Source of the DNA: Bifidobacteriaceae bacterium | GTDB taxonomy: Bacteria > Actinomycetota > Actinomycetes > Actinomycetales > WQXJ01 | Direction of reading: 5' to 3' | Length of the DNA: 64,000 nt | NCBI GenBank assembly: GCA_031267825.1 | Contig: JAIRYJ010000036.1 | Location: 47,643-111,642, forward strand | Part shown: positions 24,647 through 33,300 of the stretch, one piece after another | Position numbering within the stretch: the stretch's first letter is position 1 | Layout: each line of letters begins with the position of its first letter | Notes under the pieces: generated by a model | Database searches by the model: none | Told to the model about the DNA's origin: nothing | What the model saw: the letters and a program-made list of their open reading frames with translations, nothing else | Program-made: the position numbers and the translations under genes

Positions 24647-26181
24647 GCCGCTTCACCTTCCTCAACGACCTCTTCAACAACCACCACAACCTCCGGTAAA
24701 GCCAAAGCTTCTTGGGCCCGGACCCGGCCGCGTGTCAAGAGCAAAGCGCCAATGAAACCGATCAGTAAGGCGAACAGAACGCCCAGATTGGAGTAAGCCC
24801 AATCGCCGTCCTTGCCACCCACAGCGCCCATGAAATAACCCAACCAGTCAAGGAACTTAGCGGCCGGCAACTGGTTGATGATGAAACCCCAGCCGACGCC
24901 AGTACCGAGGATCATAATGCCCATCGGAACTGGTGGAATTGAGCCATAACGGCCGCGCGGATTGAACAAATCAGCCTCCGCGTAAGCCGCTTTGCGTAGC
25001 AAAACATCGGCCAACATAATGCCTGCCCAGGCCGCTATCGGCACACCCAAAGTCATCAAGAACTGCTGGAAAATGTCAAAGAAAGCCGAACCACCAAAAA
25101 CGATGTAGATCGTTCCAAGGATCATGATGACACCGTCAATTCCGGCGGCCACCGGTCGTGGGATCGGAATACCAGCCGAAATCAAAGCTAAACCAGACGA
25201 ATAAATGTCCAGCACAGCGCCACCAACTAAACCAAGGATGGCGACCAAACCGAACGGCAACAGATACCAGGTCGGCAGAATTGTGGTCAGGGCACCAATA
25301 GGATCACCGGAGATACCTTGACGCAGTGCCGGATCTGAGCCGGCCAGCAAGAGCCCGTAGCTCAACAGCAGCAACGGGGCGATCGCGGCGCCGAAAGTGG
25401 TCCACCAGATGACACCCACGCTAGAAGACTTGCGTGGCAGGTAACGCGAATAGTCGGCCGCCATATTGACCCAACCCAAGCCGAAACCAGTCATCATGAA
25501 GATCAACGCGCCAATGAAGGCCTGCGCCTTACCGGACGGCATTGATGTGACGGCACCCAAGTCAATGTGGCTGAACGTCAAAATGAAATAGCCGATCGTC
25601 AGTACGCCCGTAACGATTGTGATGACGGTCTGCATTTTCATGATCATGTCGAAACCGATCACACCTCCACCAACGATCAGCACCGCGACCACCGCCAAGG
25701 CGATCAGTTTGATTGAGGTGCCAGATCCGGCGCCGAGCGCTTCCATGATGGTGGCTGTCGCCATCACCGCCAAAGAGGTCAGCACAGTTTCCCAACCGAC
25801 CGTCAGAATCCAGGAGAGCACAGCCGCCACCCGGTTACCGATCACACCGAGGGCGGACCGGGCCAGGACCATAGTGGGCGCGCCGCCGCGTTTGCCAGCC
25901 AAGGCCACCACGCCGCAAAGGAAGAACGAGAAAACGATCCCGATCACACCGGCGACGCAAGCCTGACCAAAGGAAATGCCAAAGTCCAGGACCCAAGCAC
26001 CGTAGCTGATGCCTAAGACCGAAATGTTGGCGGCGAACCAAGGCCAGAACAAGGAGAACGGTCTGCCTTTGCGGTCGGAGTCAGCGATTATGTCCGTCCC
26101 GGCCATTTCGATCACAATTCCGCTGCCGGTTGAAGGCAGCTCTGCACCCGCAGGCGCGGGCGTGTCGCCCAAGTCAGACAT
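24643..26181 (-). CDS. NCS1-family nucleobase/cytosine permease
   Basis: Cation-coupled importer of the NCS1 family (cytosine, purines, allantoin, hydantoins). The 512 residues contain about twelve membrane helices. Recognisable are the N-terminal FSLFWPWFAANISVLGISYG, the GFGLGWVNMAADYSRYLPRKSS segment and the CodB-like VPIAAWAGIMLADVLLRK. A GTG at 26199 is in frame, but AAAGGGAAGAG before ATG 26181 supports the shorter form (MSDLGDTPAP). C-terminal tail is acidic with Val/Glu repeats. Cotranscribed with the cysteine hydrolase. Confidence 0.88.
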   Translation of the reverse strand: MSDLGDTPAPAGAELPSTGSGIVIEMAGTDIIADSDRKGRPFSLFWPWFAANISVLGISYGAWVLDFGISFGQACVAGVIGIVFSFFLCGVVALAGKRGGAPTMVLARSALGVIGNRVAAVLSWILTVGWETVLTSLAVMATATIMEALGAGSGTSIKLIALAVVAVLIVGGGVIGFDMIMKMQTVITIVTGVLTIGYFILTFSHIDLGAVTSMPSGKAQAFIGALIFMMTGFGLGWVNMAADYSRYLPRKSSSVGVIWWTTFGAAIAPLLLLSYGLLLAGSDPALRQGISGDPIGALTTILPTWYLLPFGLVAILGLVGGAVLDIYSSGLALISAGIPIPRPVAAGIDGVIMILGTIYIVFGGSAFFDIFQQFLMTLGVPIAAWAGIMLADVLLRKAAYAEADLFNPRGRYGSIPPVPMGIMILGTGVGWGFIINQLPAAKFLDWLGYFMGAVGGKDGDWAYSNLGVLFALLIGFIGALLLTRGRVRAQEALALPEVVVVVEEVVEEGEAA

Positions 26182-26384
26182 TGACTCTTCCCTTTCCACT
26201 ATTCGCCCAGGTCAGCAGCGGTTTGAGCGCTACTCAGTGGTGAGTTGCTGGCCTGGAGCTTAGGTCACCACGACAACAACCACGCTAGTCGTTCGGCGGC
26301 CGTGATCAAAAACCCGGGCCGCGATTCTTGCTATTTGTCGCGCCACCTTCCCGGCTTGGCGGACAAGGTTCGGTGTAGACCAGA

Positions 26385-26430
26385 GGTAGCTGACGCGAGC
26401 GGGCCCCCAAAGCGGGTCCCAGCTGGCGTC
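26385..26430. other. Imperfect inverted repeat
   Basis: CTGACGC near 26391 and GCGTCAG near 26427 pair, with further G/C pairing inside (CGGGCCC and GGGTCCC). It may be a transcription terminator or simply a folded element next to the tandem array. The 395-base gap 26182-26576 contains only this and the array. Confidence 0.4.
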
Positions 26431-26450
26431 AGATCAGGCCCGGCCCGGTC

Positions 26451-26537
26451 TGGCGCTGACCGCCAAGCTTGGGCAGGCCTGGCACTGACCGCCAAGCTTG
26501 GCCTGGTCTGGCGCTGACCGCCAGGCTTGGGCGGGTA
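26451..26537 (+). repeat. Tandem repeat, three 29-base units
   Basis: Units begin at 26451, 26480 and 26509, each of the form TGGCGCTGACCGCCAAGCTT plus nine bases. A decayed unit may precede them (26424-26450). Units 1 and 2 carry the perfect palindrome CCAAGCTTGG. There are no spacers, so this is not a CRISPR array. The NhaD-type gene starts 40 bases downstream. Confidence 0.85.
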
Positions 26538-26576
26538 GGCTCATGAAGTTGTCCCGCAAGCCTGACGAGAGTACCC

Positions 26577-27941
26577 ATGACGTTGCCTTCTTGGTCGATA
26601 CTGCCGTTCATCACGCTGCTTGGCTGTATCGCTGTGCTGCCGCTTATCCGGCCGGCTGCCCGCCACTGGGAACGTAACCGGTCAAAACTGGTCATCTCTT
26701 TAGCGCTTGGCTTGCCAGTCGGGTTGTGGGTCTGGTTCGAACTCGATCCCCACCTGGTGGAACATTCAATGGCTGAATACGGCCAATTCATTGTGCTGCT
26801 GGCCAGTTTGTTTGTTGTTTCTGGGGGAATCTTCCTGGATGGTGACCTGCCCGCCACGCCACGCAACAACACGATCTTCTTGGCTTTGGGAGCTGTCCTG
26901 GCGTCCTTCATCGGCACCACTGGTGCGGCCATGTTGCTGATCCGGCCGTTGCTGAACACTAACGCCGAACGACGCAACAAGACACACACCGTGGTCTTCG
27001 CCATTTTCATAGTGGCTAACTGTGGTGGCCTGCTGACACCATTGGGTGACCCGCCGCTTTACGTTGGCCTGATGCGGGGAGTCCCATTTACTTGGACGTT
27101 CTCACTGATCGGGCCTTGGGTGTTGGTTAACGGTTTACTGCTGCTCACCTATTACGCCCTTGACCGACGGCGCTACGCCGCTGAGGCACCTCAAGCGATC
27201 GCCTCAGACAATCTGACGGTTTCGCCTTTGGCGCTGCGTGGCGGCCTGAACTGCCTCTGGTTGGCCCTAATCATCGCGTCGGTGGCTTTCCTTGGCACGC
27301 TGCCTTGGCTGCGAGCGGCGGTCCAAATTGGGGTGGCCGCGGCGTCATACTTCTTAACGCCTAAAGTTATCCGGTTCGGCCGTAACGAATTCAGTTGGCG
27401 TCCGATTATTGAGGTAGCGGTGCTGTTCTTAGGAATCTTCCTGACCATGATTCCGGCTCTGGCGCTGCTTCAAGATGAAGCCCACCGGTTACCACTCAAC
27501 GAATACACCTTCTTCGGTTTGACTGGTGGACTGTCAGCCATCCTTGACAACACCCCAACCTATTTGGCGTTCTTCGGCATGGGGCAGGCACTAACCGTAC
27601 CGGGGGCTGTGACAGTGGCAGGTGTGCCCGAAATCTATTTGACGGCGATCAGTTTGGGGGCGGTGACCTGCGGTGCCGTTACTTATATCGGTAATGGCCC
27701 AAACTTCATGGTCAAGGCGGTGGCTGAGGAGCGCGGCATCGAAATGCCATCATTTGGTGGATTCATTGTTTGGGCCGTGAAATACCTGATCCCGATCCTG
27801 GCCGCAATGGTTTGCCTGTTCATCAGTCCGCTCTGGCCGGTCCGGCTAGCTGGTGGCCTGTTGGCCTCATTCTTGGCCGCCCGGCCAGTCGTCTCAATTG
27901 TGCGGGACCGCCGTCAGGCGCTCGGCCTGCCGGCCGCCTGA
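26577..27941 (+). CDS. Sodium:proton antiporter, NhaD-type (ion transporter superfamily)
   Basis: Polytopic membrane protein of 454 residues, with about twelve helices. It belongs to the ion transporter superfamily that holds NhaD, ArsB and CitM: GTTGAAMLLIRPLL, NCGGLLTPLGDPPLYVGLM in the first half and LDNTPTYLAFF plus GAVTYIGNGPNFMVKAVAEE in the second half. This pairing of motifs is typical of the putative Na+/H+ antiporters of this group; the ion is inferred. The 3' end overlaps the convergent exporter gene by 28 bases. Confidence 0.8.
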   Translation: MTLPSWSILPFITLLGCIAVLPLIRPAARHWERNRSKLVISLALGLPVGLWVWFELDPHLVEHSMAEYGQFIVLLASLFVVSGGIFLDGDLPATPRNNTIFLALGAVLASFIGTTGAAMLLIRPLLNTNAERRNKTHTVVFAIFIVANCGGLLTPLGDPPLYVGLMRGVPFTWTFSLIGPWVLVNGLLLLTYYALDRRRYAAEAPQAIASDNLTVSPLALRGGLNCLWLALIIASVAFLGTLPWLRAAVQIGVAAASYFLTPKVIRFGRNEFSWRPIIEVAVLFLGIFLTMIPALALLQDEAHRLPLNEYTFFGLTGGLSAILDNTPTYLAFFGMGQALTVPGAVTVAGVPEIYLTAISLGAVTCGAVTYIGNGPNFMVKAVAEERGIEMPSFGGFIVWAVKYLIPILAAMVCLFISPLWPVRLAGGLLASFLAARPVVSIVRDRRQALGLPAA

Positions 27942-29140
27942 GATCGCCGACCAAGCAGCCAGCCACAAACCACAATCAGCAACGCGATCGCCAAGGCACC
28001 TGACTGGACGGCGGTCATGTCGCGTGGCGTGTCACCAATGGTTGAGAGCAGACCGGTCACACTGGCCGCACAAATTGATTGGACACAACTGATCATGGCG
28101 GCGGCCGCACCGGCCGCCTCACCGTGACGGGTTAGAGCCAAAGCTGAAGCGTTGGCTGGGACAAACCCGTTAGCGAAGACCAGCACCGCAACCCCGGGCA
28201 CCAAGGTCCAAAGGCTACCCCAGTTAGCTAAGGCGGCCGCCAGCCCGGCCAAGGCGAAACCAAGTTCAATTGGTAGCACCACAGTCAGTAACCGTTTTGG
28301 CGCGAAACGGTGAACCACAGCGGCGTTAACCTGGGCGCCAGCCACCATAAACAGACCACAGAAAGCGAAGATCAAACCGAAGACACGGCTCGGTTGACCG
28401 TAATGGACTTGGACAATGAACGGCGACGAAATAACCCAAGCCATCATGGTTGACATCGCCAAACCTGGAATGACGGCGTAACCCATGAAACGGTAATCGT
28501 GCAACAACACCCAGTAGGCCTGGAAAGCCTGGCCCAAGCCGGCCGGGTTCTGTTTGATCGTGTCGGGACGGGTATCTGGTACACGCCAGTAAACGAACAG
28601 TCCCAAGGCAACACCAAAGGCGGCCAAGAAAACGAAGGTGTAGCGCCAACTGCCTAGTTCGGCCAGAAAACCACCCAGAGTTGGTGCCAGCAGTGGCGCC
28701 AAACCGATCACTAGCACTAGCTGGGACAACAATTTGGCGGCCCGGTAGCCGCTGTAAAGGTCCCGCACCATGGCCATAGAAACGACTTGCGCTGAGGCGT
28801 TACCGATCCCTTGGATCACCCGCAAACCGATCAGCACACCAATTGAAGGCGTGAACACTATGCCAATCGACGCCACAATGTGCAGCCCAATACCTACCAG
28901 GACCGGCCCCCGCCTGCCGTAACGGTCAGACAGCGGACCAATCACAAGCTGCCCCAAGGCGCCACCAATCAAAGTGGCTGTGACAGTTGATTGAACCCAA
29001 GCACGCGAAGTGTCCAAACCGGCCGCGATATCCGGCATGGACGGTAAATAGATGTCTCCGGCGACAGCTCCCAAGGCAGCCATCGATCCCAGCAGAACAA
29101 TCAGGCCGACCCGGCGGGTTGGAAGCTTGGGACTAGACAC
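27914..29140 (-). CDS. Bcr/CflA-family multidrug exporter (MFS)
   Basis: Proton-driven drug exporter of the DHA1 group, 408 residues and twelve helices. Signatures: GAVAGDIYLPSMPDIAAGL in helix 1, the MFS loop GPLSDRYGRRGPVLVG after helix 2, RVIQGIGNASAQVVSMAMVRDLY in helix 4 and APLLAPTLGG in helix 5. Substrates unknown. It stands alone between the antiporter gene (tail to tail) and polA (same strand, 30 bases away). Confidence 0.9.
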   Translation of the reverse strand: MSSPKLPTRRVGLIVLLGSMAALGAVAGDIYLPSMPDIAAGLDTSRAWVQSTVTATLIGGALGQLVIGPLSDRYGRRGPVLVGIGLHIVASIGIVFTPSIGVLIGLRVIQGIGNASAQVVSMAMVRDLYSGYRAAKLLSQLVLVIGLAPLLAPTLGGFLAELGSWRYTFVFLAAFGVALGLFVYWRVPDTRPDTIKQNPAGLGQAFQAYWVLLHDYRFMGYAVIPGLAMSTMMAWVISSPFIVQVHYGQPSRVFGLIFAFCGLFMVAGAQVNAAVVHRFAPKRLLTVVLPIELGFALAGLAAALANWGSLWTLVPGVAVLVFANGFVPANASALALTRHGEAAGAAAAMISCVQSICAASVTGLLSTIGDTPRDMTAVQSGALAIALLIVVCGWLLGRRSQAAGRPSA

Positions 29141-29170
29141 TCGGGGTAGTTTACGCCCGCCTGGGTCAGG

Positions 29171-31867
29171 TCAGTGGGCGGCGTCCCGCCACGAATGGCC
29201 AGTCCCAACTGAAACGGTTAGTGGGACTTTCAGTTTGGCGGCGCCAGCCATCTCACGGCGCAGGATCGCCTCAACCGTCTCAGATTCACCTTCGGCGACT
29301 TCGGCGATGAGTTCATCGTGGACCTGCAAAATCAGACGCGACCGCAGATCAGCTTGCCGCATCGCCGCATCGACCCGCAGCATCGCGACTTTGATGATGT
29401 CAGCCGCACTGCCTTGGATTGGCGCGTTCAGCGCCATCCGTTCGGCCATTTCGCGGCGTTGGCGGTTGGTTGAGGTCAGGTCCGGCAGGTAACGGCGCCG
29501 GCCGAGAATTGTTTCGGTGTGGCCGTCGCGGCGGGCTTGGTTCACCACACCGTCCAAGTAGTGGCGGATACCACCAAAACGGGCGAAATAGTCCGCCCGG
29601 AGGGCTTCAGCTTCAGTTTGTCCGATGCCGAGTTGTCGGGACAGTCCGTAAGAGCTAAGCCCGTAAGCCAAGCCGTAGCTCATCGCTTTGATCCGGGAAC
29701 GCTGTTCGCTGGTGACCGCTTCAGGATCCAACCCGAACACACGGGCCGCCACAAAACGATGCAAGTCTTCACCTTGATTGAAAGCATCAATCAGGTCCTG
29801 GTCACCAGACAAGTGAGCCATGATGCGCATCTCAATTTGAGAATAGTCAGCTGTCATCAGTTCGCTGTAACCCGGGCCAGCCACAAAACAATGCCTGACT
29901 TCACGCCCTATTTGGCTGCGTGCCGGAATGTTCTGCAAGTTCGGATCAGATGAGCTGAGACGTCCAGTAGCGGCCACCGTCTGGCCGAAGGTGGTGTGAA
30001 TCCGGCCGTCATCTTGGATTGTCGCGAGCAGCGAGTCAACCATTTGACGCAGTTTGACAGCGTCACGGTGAGCTAACAGATGCTCTAGGAAAGGATGCCC
30101 GGTGCGTTTAAACAAGTCAGCCAACGACTCGGCGTCAGTTGAATAACCCGTTTTGGTGCGCCGAGTTTTCGGCATACCGAGATCTTGGAACAGAACCTCT
30201 TGCAGCATCTTAGGGCTGGCCAAGTTGACTGGTCGGCCAATCGCCGAATAGGCGTTCTCTTCAGCCGATTCGACTCTCTTAGTCAGTTCTTGGGACAGGG
30301 CCGTCAAACGTTCCCGATCAACCGCTATACCGGCCCGTTCCATTACCGCCAACACACCGGTTAACGGTTGTTCCAGTTCAACTAGGAGCGCGGCCGCGCC
30401 GCGCTCAGTTACCTCTTTGGTTAACGGGCCGACCAGTTCAGCCACAGCCGCCGCCCGTGACACAACACGCAGATCAGAACCACCCAAACCAGGTCCCGTC
30501 AGATCTAACATGCCTTGGCCGTCTTGTTGGTCCTCAGCTAGACGTTGACCCAGCAGGTCACGGGTCAGACCGGTCAAACCATAAGCCCGGCCATCTGGCC
30601 AGACCAGGTAGGCGGCCAAAGCCGTATCAAACACCACCCCGGCAAGTTCAAAACCTGACCCGTGCAACATTTGGAGTGCGTTCTTAGCGTCATGGACGGC
30701 TTTAGCGGCTGAAGGATCGGACAACCAAGCCGCCAGTTCAGCTGTATCTAGGTCACCTAAGCTACTCAGGTCAAGTAAGGTGACCCGGACGTCCGGGAAG
30801 GCGATAGCCAACTCCCAAGCTTCTCCCCCACCCGGCATCAGCCGACCAACTGGTTCAATTCCGGCCGTCCGGCCAGGATAACCACTCAGAAAGTCAGGCA
30901 GGCCGCCGTCACCTAACACCACCGGGCTGAGCGAATCAAGCGAACTGGTCAGTTCGACCGGCGGTGGGCCCTGCCAAACACCGGACCGCAGCAGACGATC
31001 CTTAGCGTTCCTGAACTGAAGTGAAGCGAACAACAAATCCAGCTCATCTAGGTTCAAGCCACCTAAAGTCAAACCGGCCGCATCAGTTTCCAGCGGAACA
31101 TCGCGCCGTAAACGGTTGAGCTGGCGGTTCAAACGGACCTGAGCGGCATGCTGGCGGAGGTTTTCTCCGACCGCACCGGTGATCTCAAAGGCGTGCGCCA
31201 GAATCTGATCCAAATCACCGAACTGGTTGATCCATTTGGCAGCCGTCACTGGGCCAACCTTCGGCACACCAGGCAGATTGTCTGACTGTTCACCAGTCAA
31301 AGCCGCCAGATCCGGATACCGCTGCGGCGTGACCTGATAGCGGGCCACAACCTCGCTCGGCGTGATCCTAACCACCTCGGAAGCCCGCGAACCCGGATAA
31401 AGCACGGTGACGGCATCGTCCACTAACTGGAACGTGTCCCGATCACCCGACATGATGAACACTTCCATACCCTGGCTAGTGCCCTGCTCCGCCAAAGTCG
31501 CGATGACGTCATCGGCCTCAACATTCGGCTCAACGAAATATCGGATGCCAAGACCAGCCAGCAGCTCCTGAATCAAAGCCACCTGGCCTTTGAACTCATC
31601 CGGGGTGGCGCCACGGCTGGCCTTGTACGCCGGGTAAATGTCAGTCCGGAAAGAGTGGCGCGATTCGTCGAAAGCGGCCGCCACGTGGGTTGGGCGGACC
31701 TCAGATAGCTGAGCCAACACAATGTTGAAGAAACCATAAACCGCGCCAACCGGCTCACCGGTCGTGGTTGTTAGATCAGACGCCCGCATGGCGTAGAACG
31801 CGCGATAGGCAACTGAATGCCCGTCAATCAGCAATAACCTTGGGCTCATCCCTCTAGTCAACCCCAC
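29171..31867 (-). CDS. polA: DNA polymerase I
   Basis: Repair and Okazaki-fragment polymerase, about 895 residues. N-terminal 5'-3' flap nuclease domain: LLIDGHSVAYRAFYA, NVEADDVIATLA, MSGDRDTFQLV, TGEQSDNLPGVPKVGPVTAAKW. The middle 3'-5' exonuclease-like domain looks inactive: the first metal-binding motif is replaced around WELAIAFPDV, while VHDAKNALQML and VFDTALAAYLVWP remain. C-terminal polymerase: motif A TADYSQIEMRIMAHLSGD, motif B RIKAMSYGLAYGLSSYG, motif C ILQVHDELIAEV. In-frame starts are GTG 31867 and ATG 31849; the latter gives MSPRLLLIDG, closer to relatives, but has its AGAGGG directly against it. Confidence 0.96.
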   Translation of the reverse strand: MGLTRGMSPRLLLIDGHSVAYRAFYAMRASDLTTTTGEPVGAVYGFFNIVLAQLSEVRPTHVAAAFDESRHSFRTDIYPAYKASRGATPDEFKGQVALIQELLAGLGIRYFVEPNVEADDVIATLAEQGTSQGMEVFIMSGDRDTFQLVDDAVTVLYPGSRASEVVRITPSEVVARYQVTPQRYPDLAALTGEQSDNLPGVPKVGPVTAAKWINQFGDLDQILAHAFEITGAVGENLRQHAAQVRLNRQLNRLRRDVPLETDAAGLTLGGLNLDELDLLFASLQFRNAKDRLLRSGVWQGPPPVELTSSLDSLSPVVLGDGGLPDFLSGYPGRTAGIEPVGRLMPGGGEAWELAIAFPDVRVTLLDLSSLGDLDTAELAAWLSDPSAAKAVHDAKNALQMLHGSGFELAGVVFDTALAAYLVWPDGRAYGLTGLTRDLLGQRLAEDQQDGQGMLDLTGPGLGGSDLRVVSRAAAVAELVGPLTKEVTERGAAALLVELEQPLTGVLAVMERAGIAVDRERLTALSQELTKRVESAEENAYSAIGRPVNLASPKMLQEVLFQDLGMPKTRRTKTGYSTDAESLADLFKRTGHPFLEHLLAHRDAVKLRQMVDSLLATIQDDGRIHTTFGQTVAATGRLSSSDPNLQNIPARSQIGREVRHCFVAGPGYSELMTADYSQIEMRIMAHLSGDQDLIDAFNQGEDLHRFVAARVFGLDPEAVTSEQRSRIKAMSYGLAYGLSSYGLSRQLGIGQTEAEALRADYFARFGGIRHYLDGVVNQARRDGHTETILGRRRYLPDLTSTNRQRREMAERMALNAPIQGSAADIIKVAMLRVDAAMRQADLRSRLILQVHDELIAEVAEGESETVEAILRREMAGAAKLKVPLTVSVGTGHSWRDAAH

Positions 31868-31991
31868 TTCGGCGGCTTCAACTCACCTTGGCGGGCCTAG
31901 GTCCGCTACGAAAAGCCACCCACCCGGGCGCAACGTATCCTTCTATGCCGCGTCTCGGCTGGTCACGATGATATTTTGGGCGGGCGGGCGG

Positions 31992-32600
31992 CTAGTCGCC
32001 AGCGGATTCCATTTGGCTGATAACCGCATCCGCCACCTCACGCATCGTCAGGCGGCGATTCATCGAAGTTTTCTGGATCCAGCGGAAAGCGTCCGGTTCG
32101 GTCACGTCCATTTTCTTCATCAGCAGCCCTTTGGCCCGTTCAACCCGTTTGCGGGTTTCGAGACGGTCTTCCATATCGGCTACTTCATCTTCGAGTGAGA
32201 GGATCTCATCATGGCGGGCGATCGCCAACTCGATGGCTGGCAGCAGATCGGCCGCCGTGAACGGTTTGACCACGAACGCCATGGCGCCGACTTCAATGGC
32301 CCGGTCAACTAGTTCTTTCTGTGAGAATGCGGTCAGCATGACAACCGGCGCGATCCGCTGGTCGCTGATCTTCCCGGCGGCTGTCAAGCCATCCATTTTG
32401 GGCATCTTGATGTCCATCACCACAACATCGGGCCTCAGCTCTTCAGCTAGGGCGACGGCTTCCTCACCATCAGATGCCTCACCAACCACATCAAATCCGG
32501 CTTCCCGCAGGCTTTCGACAGCATCTAGCCGGATCAGAGCGTCGTCTTCGGCCACCACTACGCGGCGGCCGGCCTCTTTGTTTGCCTTAGCACCAGTCAC
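31992..32600 (-). CDS. pdtaR: ANTAR-domain response regulator (PdtaR type)
   Basis: Two-component response regulator whose output domain binds RNA and works by antitermination. The receiver domain has RVVVAEDDALIRLD, phospho-acceptor Asp in VVVMDIKMPKMDG, and LTAFSQKE and VVKPFTAADLLPAI. The C-terminal ANTAR helices read LETRKRVERAKGLLMKKMDVTEPDAFRWI and MREVADAVISQM. The open frame extends to 32726 through the antisense of a tRNA; GTG 32600 (VTGAKANKEAGRRVVVAEDD) is the likely start, giving 202 residues. Mycobacterium has the same gene near polA. Its partner kinase (PdtaS) is not in the window. Confidence 0.92.
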   Translation of the reverse strand: MTGAKANKEAGRRVVVAEDDALIRLDAVESLREAGFDVVGEASDGEEAVALAEELRPDVVVMDIKMPKMDGLTAAGKISDQRIAPVVMLTAFSQKELVDRAIEVGAMAFVVKPFTAADLLPAIELAIARHDEILSLEDEVADMEDRLETRKRVERAKGLLMKKMDVTEPDAFRWIQKTSMNRRLTMREVADAVISQMESAGD

Positions 32601-32626
32601 AGCATGTAGCCTAGTGTGCGAACCAA

Positions 32627-32700
32627 GCCCTGGTGGCCCAATTGGCAGAGGCAGTCGGCTCAAACCCGGCACGGTGTGGGTTCGAGTCCCACCCAGGGCA
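32627..32700 (+). tRNA. tRNA-Leu (CAA) with short variable loop
   Basis: A 74-base cloverleaf: acceptor GCCCTGG/CCAGGGC, discriminator A; anticodon stem GTCGG/CCGGC with loop CTCAAAC, anticodon CAA at 32661-32663; T arm GTGGG TTCGAGT CCCAC. The variable loop is only ACGGT. Bacterial tRNA-Leu normally has a long variable arm, so the short arm is odd, although all stems pair well and the gene looks functional. Lies 26 bases from the divergent pdtaR start. Confidence 0.9.
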
Positions 32701-32910
32701 CTGATTTGTTCGTCCTCAAATGCCACTGTGGCGCCTCAAGGGCGGGCGGCCTACCTGTGTTTGAGCCGCAGGTGTCAGCTTGCGAAATGGTTCGCACTTG
32801 GTGGCGCCGGATGGCGGCGGCATCGACCTGGACGGCGGCGGCGTACTCATCCTGCTGACGGCCGTCTTCGACGGCTTCGCGGGCCGCCGCCTCGACTGGC
32901 CGGGCCGATT

Positions 32911-33300
32911 TCACCACATGACGCGAAGGTCCGGCCGGGAGCTGAAGATACGGTCCTTGGTTAGAAGGGTCAGGCCTTCCGACAGAGCTTGTGCCGCGAG
33001 CATGCGGTCGAACGGGTCCTTGTGTTCCCAGGGCAGTTGTCCAGCGAGAATTGCGTGGCGGCGTGTGATAGGCAATTCGCTGGCCGACAAGGCCGTTACG
33101 ACTTGGTCGAACGCGGCGATCAACGGCAGTGCCGCAGGCAGTTTCCCCGTTCCGGCCTTGATGCACAGCTCCCACGGCGTCACCGCCGAGATAATCCTCT
33201 CGGTGTCTCGATCAGTCAGGATGGCCTTCGCGGCTGGACTGAGGCTTGAGGGCTGTCTGCTTGTCCAGAGGACAGTGTTCGTGTCCAGAAGCAACCTCAC
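32911..33300 (-). CDS. vapC: PIN-domain ribonuclease toxin, VapC-like
   Basis: Likely toxin of a type II toxin-antitoxin pair; PIN toxins cut RNA. The 129 residues keep the four acidic positions: LLLDTNTVLW, AVTPWELCIKAGTGKL, DPFDRMLAAQAL and LLTKDRIF. In-frame TTG 33315 is possible, but GTG 33300 gives the standard N-terminus (V)RLLLDTNTVLW, and the stop of the upstream frame (TAG 33302-33300) overlaps it, as usual between antitoxin and toxin. No complete antitoxin gene is seen; the upstream frame carries only an antitoxin-like tail (see the pseudogene entry). Downstream to the tRNA I see no gene. Confidence 0.85.
   Translation of the reverse strand: MRLLLDTNTVLWTSRQPSSLSPAAKAILTDRDTERIISAVTPWELCIKAGTGKLPAALPLIAAFDQVVTALSASELPITRRHAILAGQLPWEHKDPFDRMLAAQALSEGLTLLTKDRIFSSRPDLRVMW

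Noticed and set aside
26451..26537. CRISPR array
   Set aside because: Units of 29 bases follow one another without spacers, and no cas genes are present.
32601..32726. N-terminal extension of the ANTAR regulator
   Set aside because: It is the antisense of the tRNA-Leu gene; the receiver domain begins after GTG 32600.
32660..33175. Leftward 171-codon frame between vapC and the tRNA
   Set aside because: It overlaps vapC in another frame and ends inside the antisense of the tRNA; composition is not protein-like.
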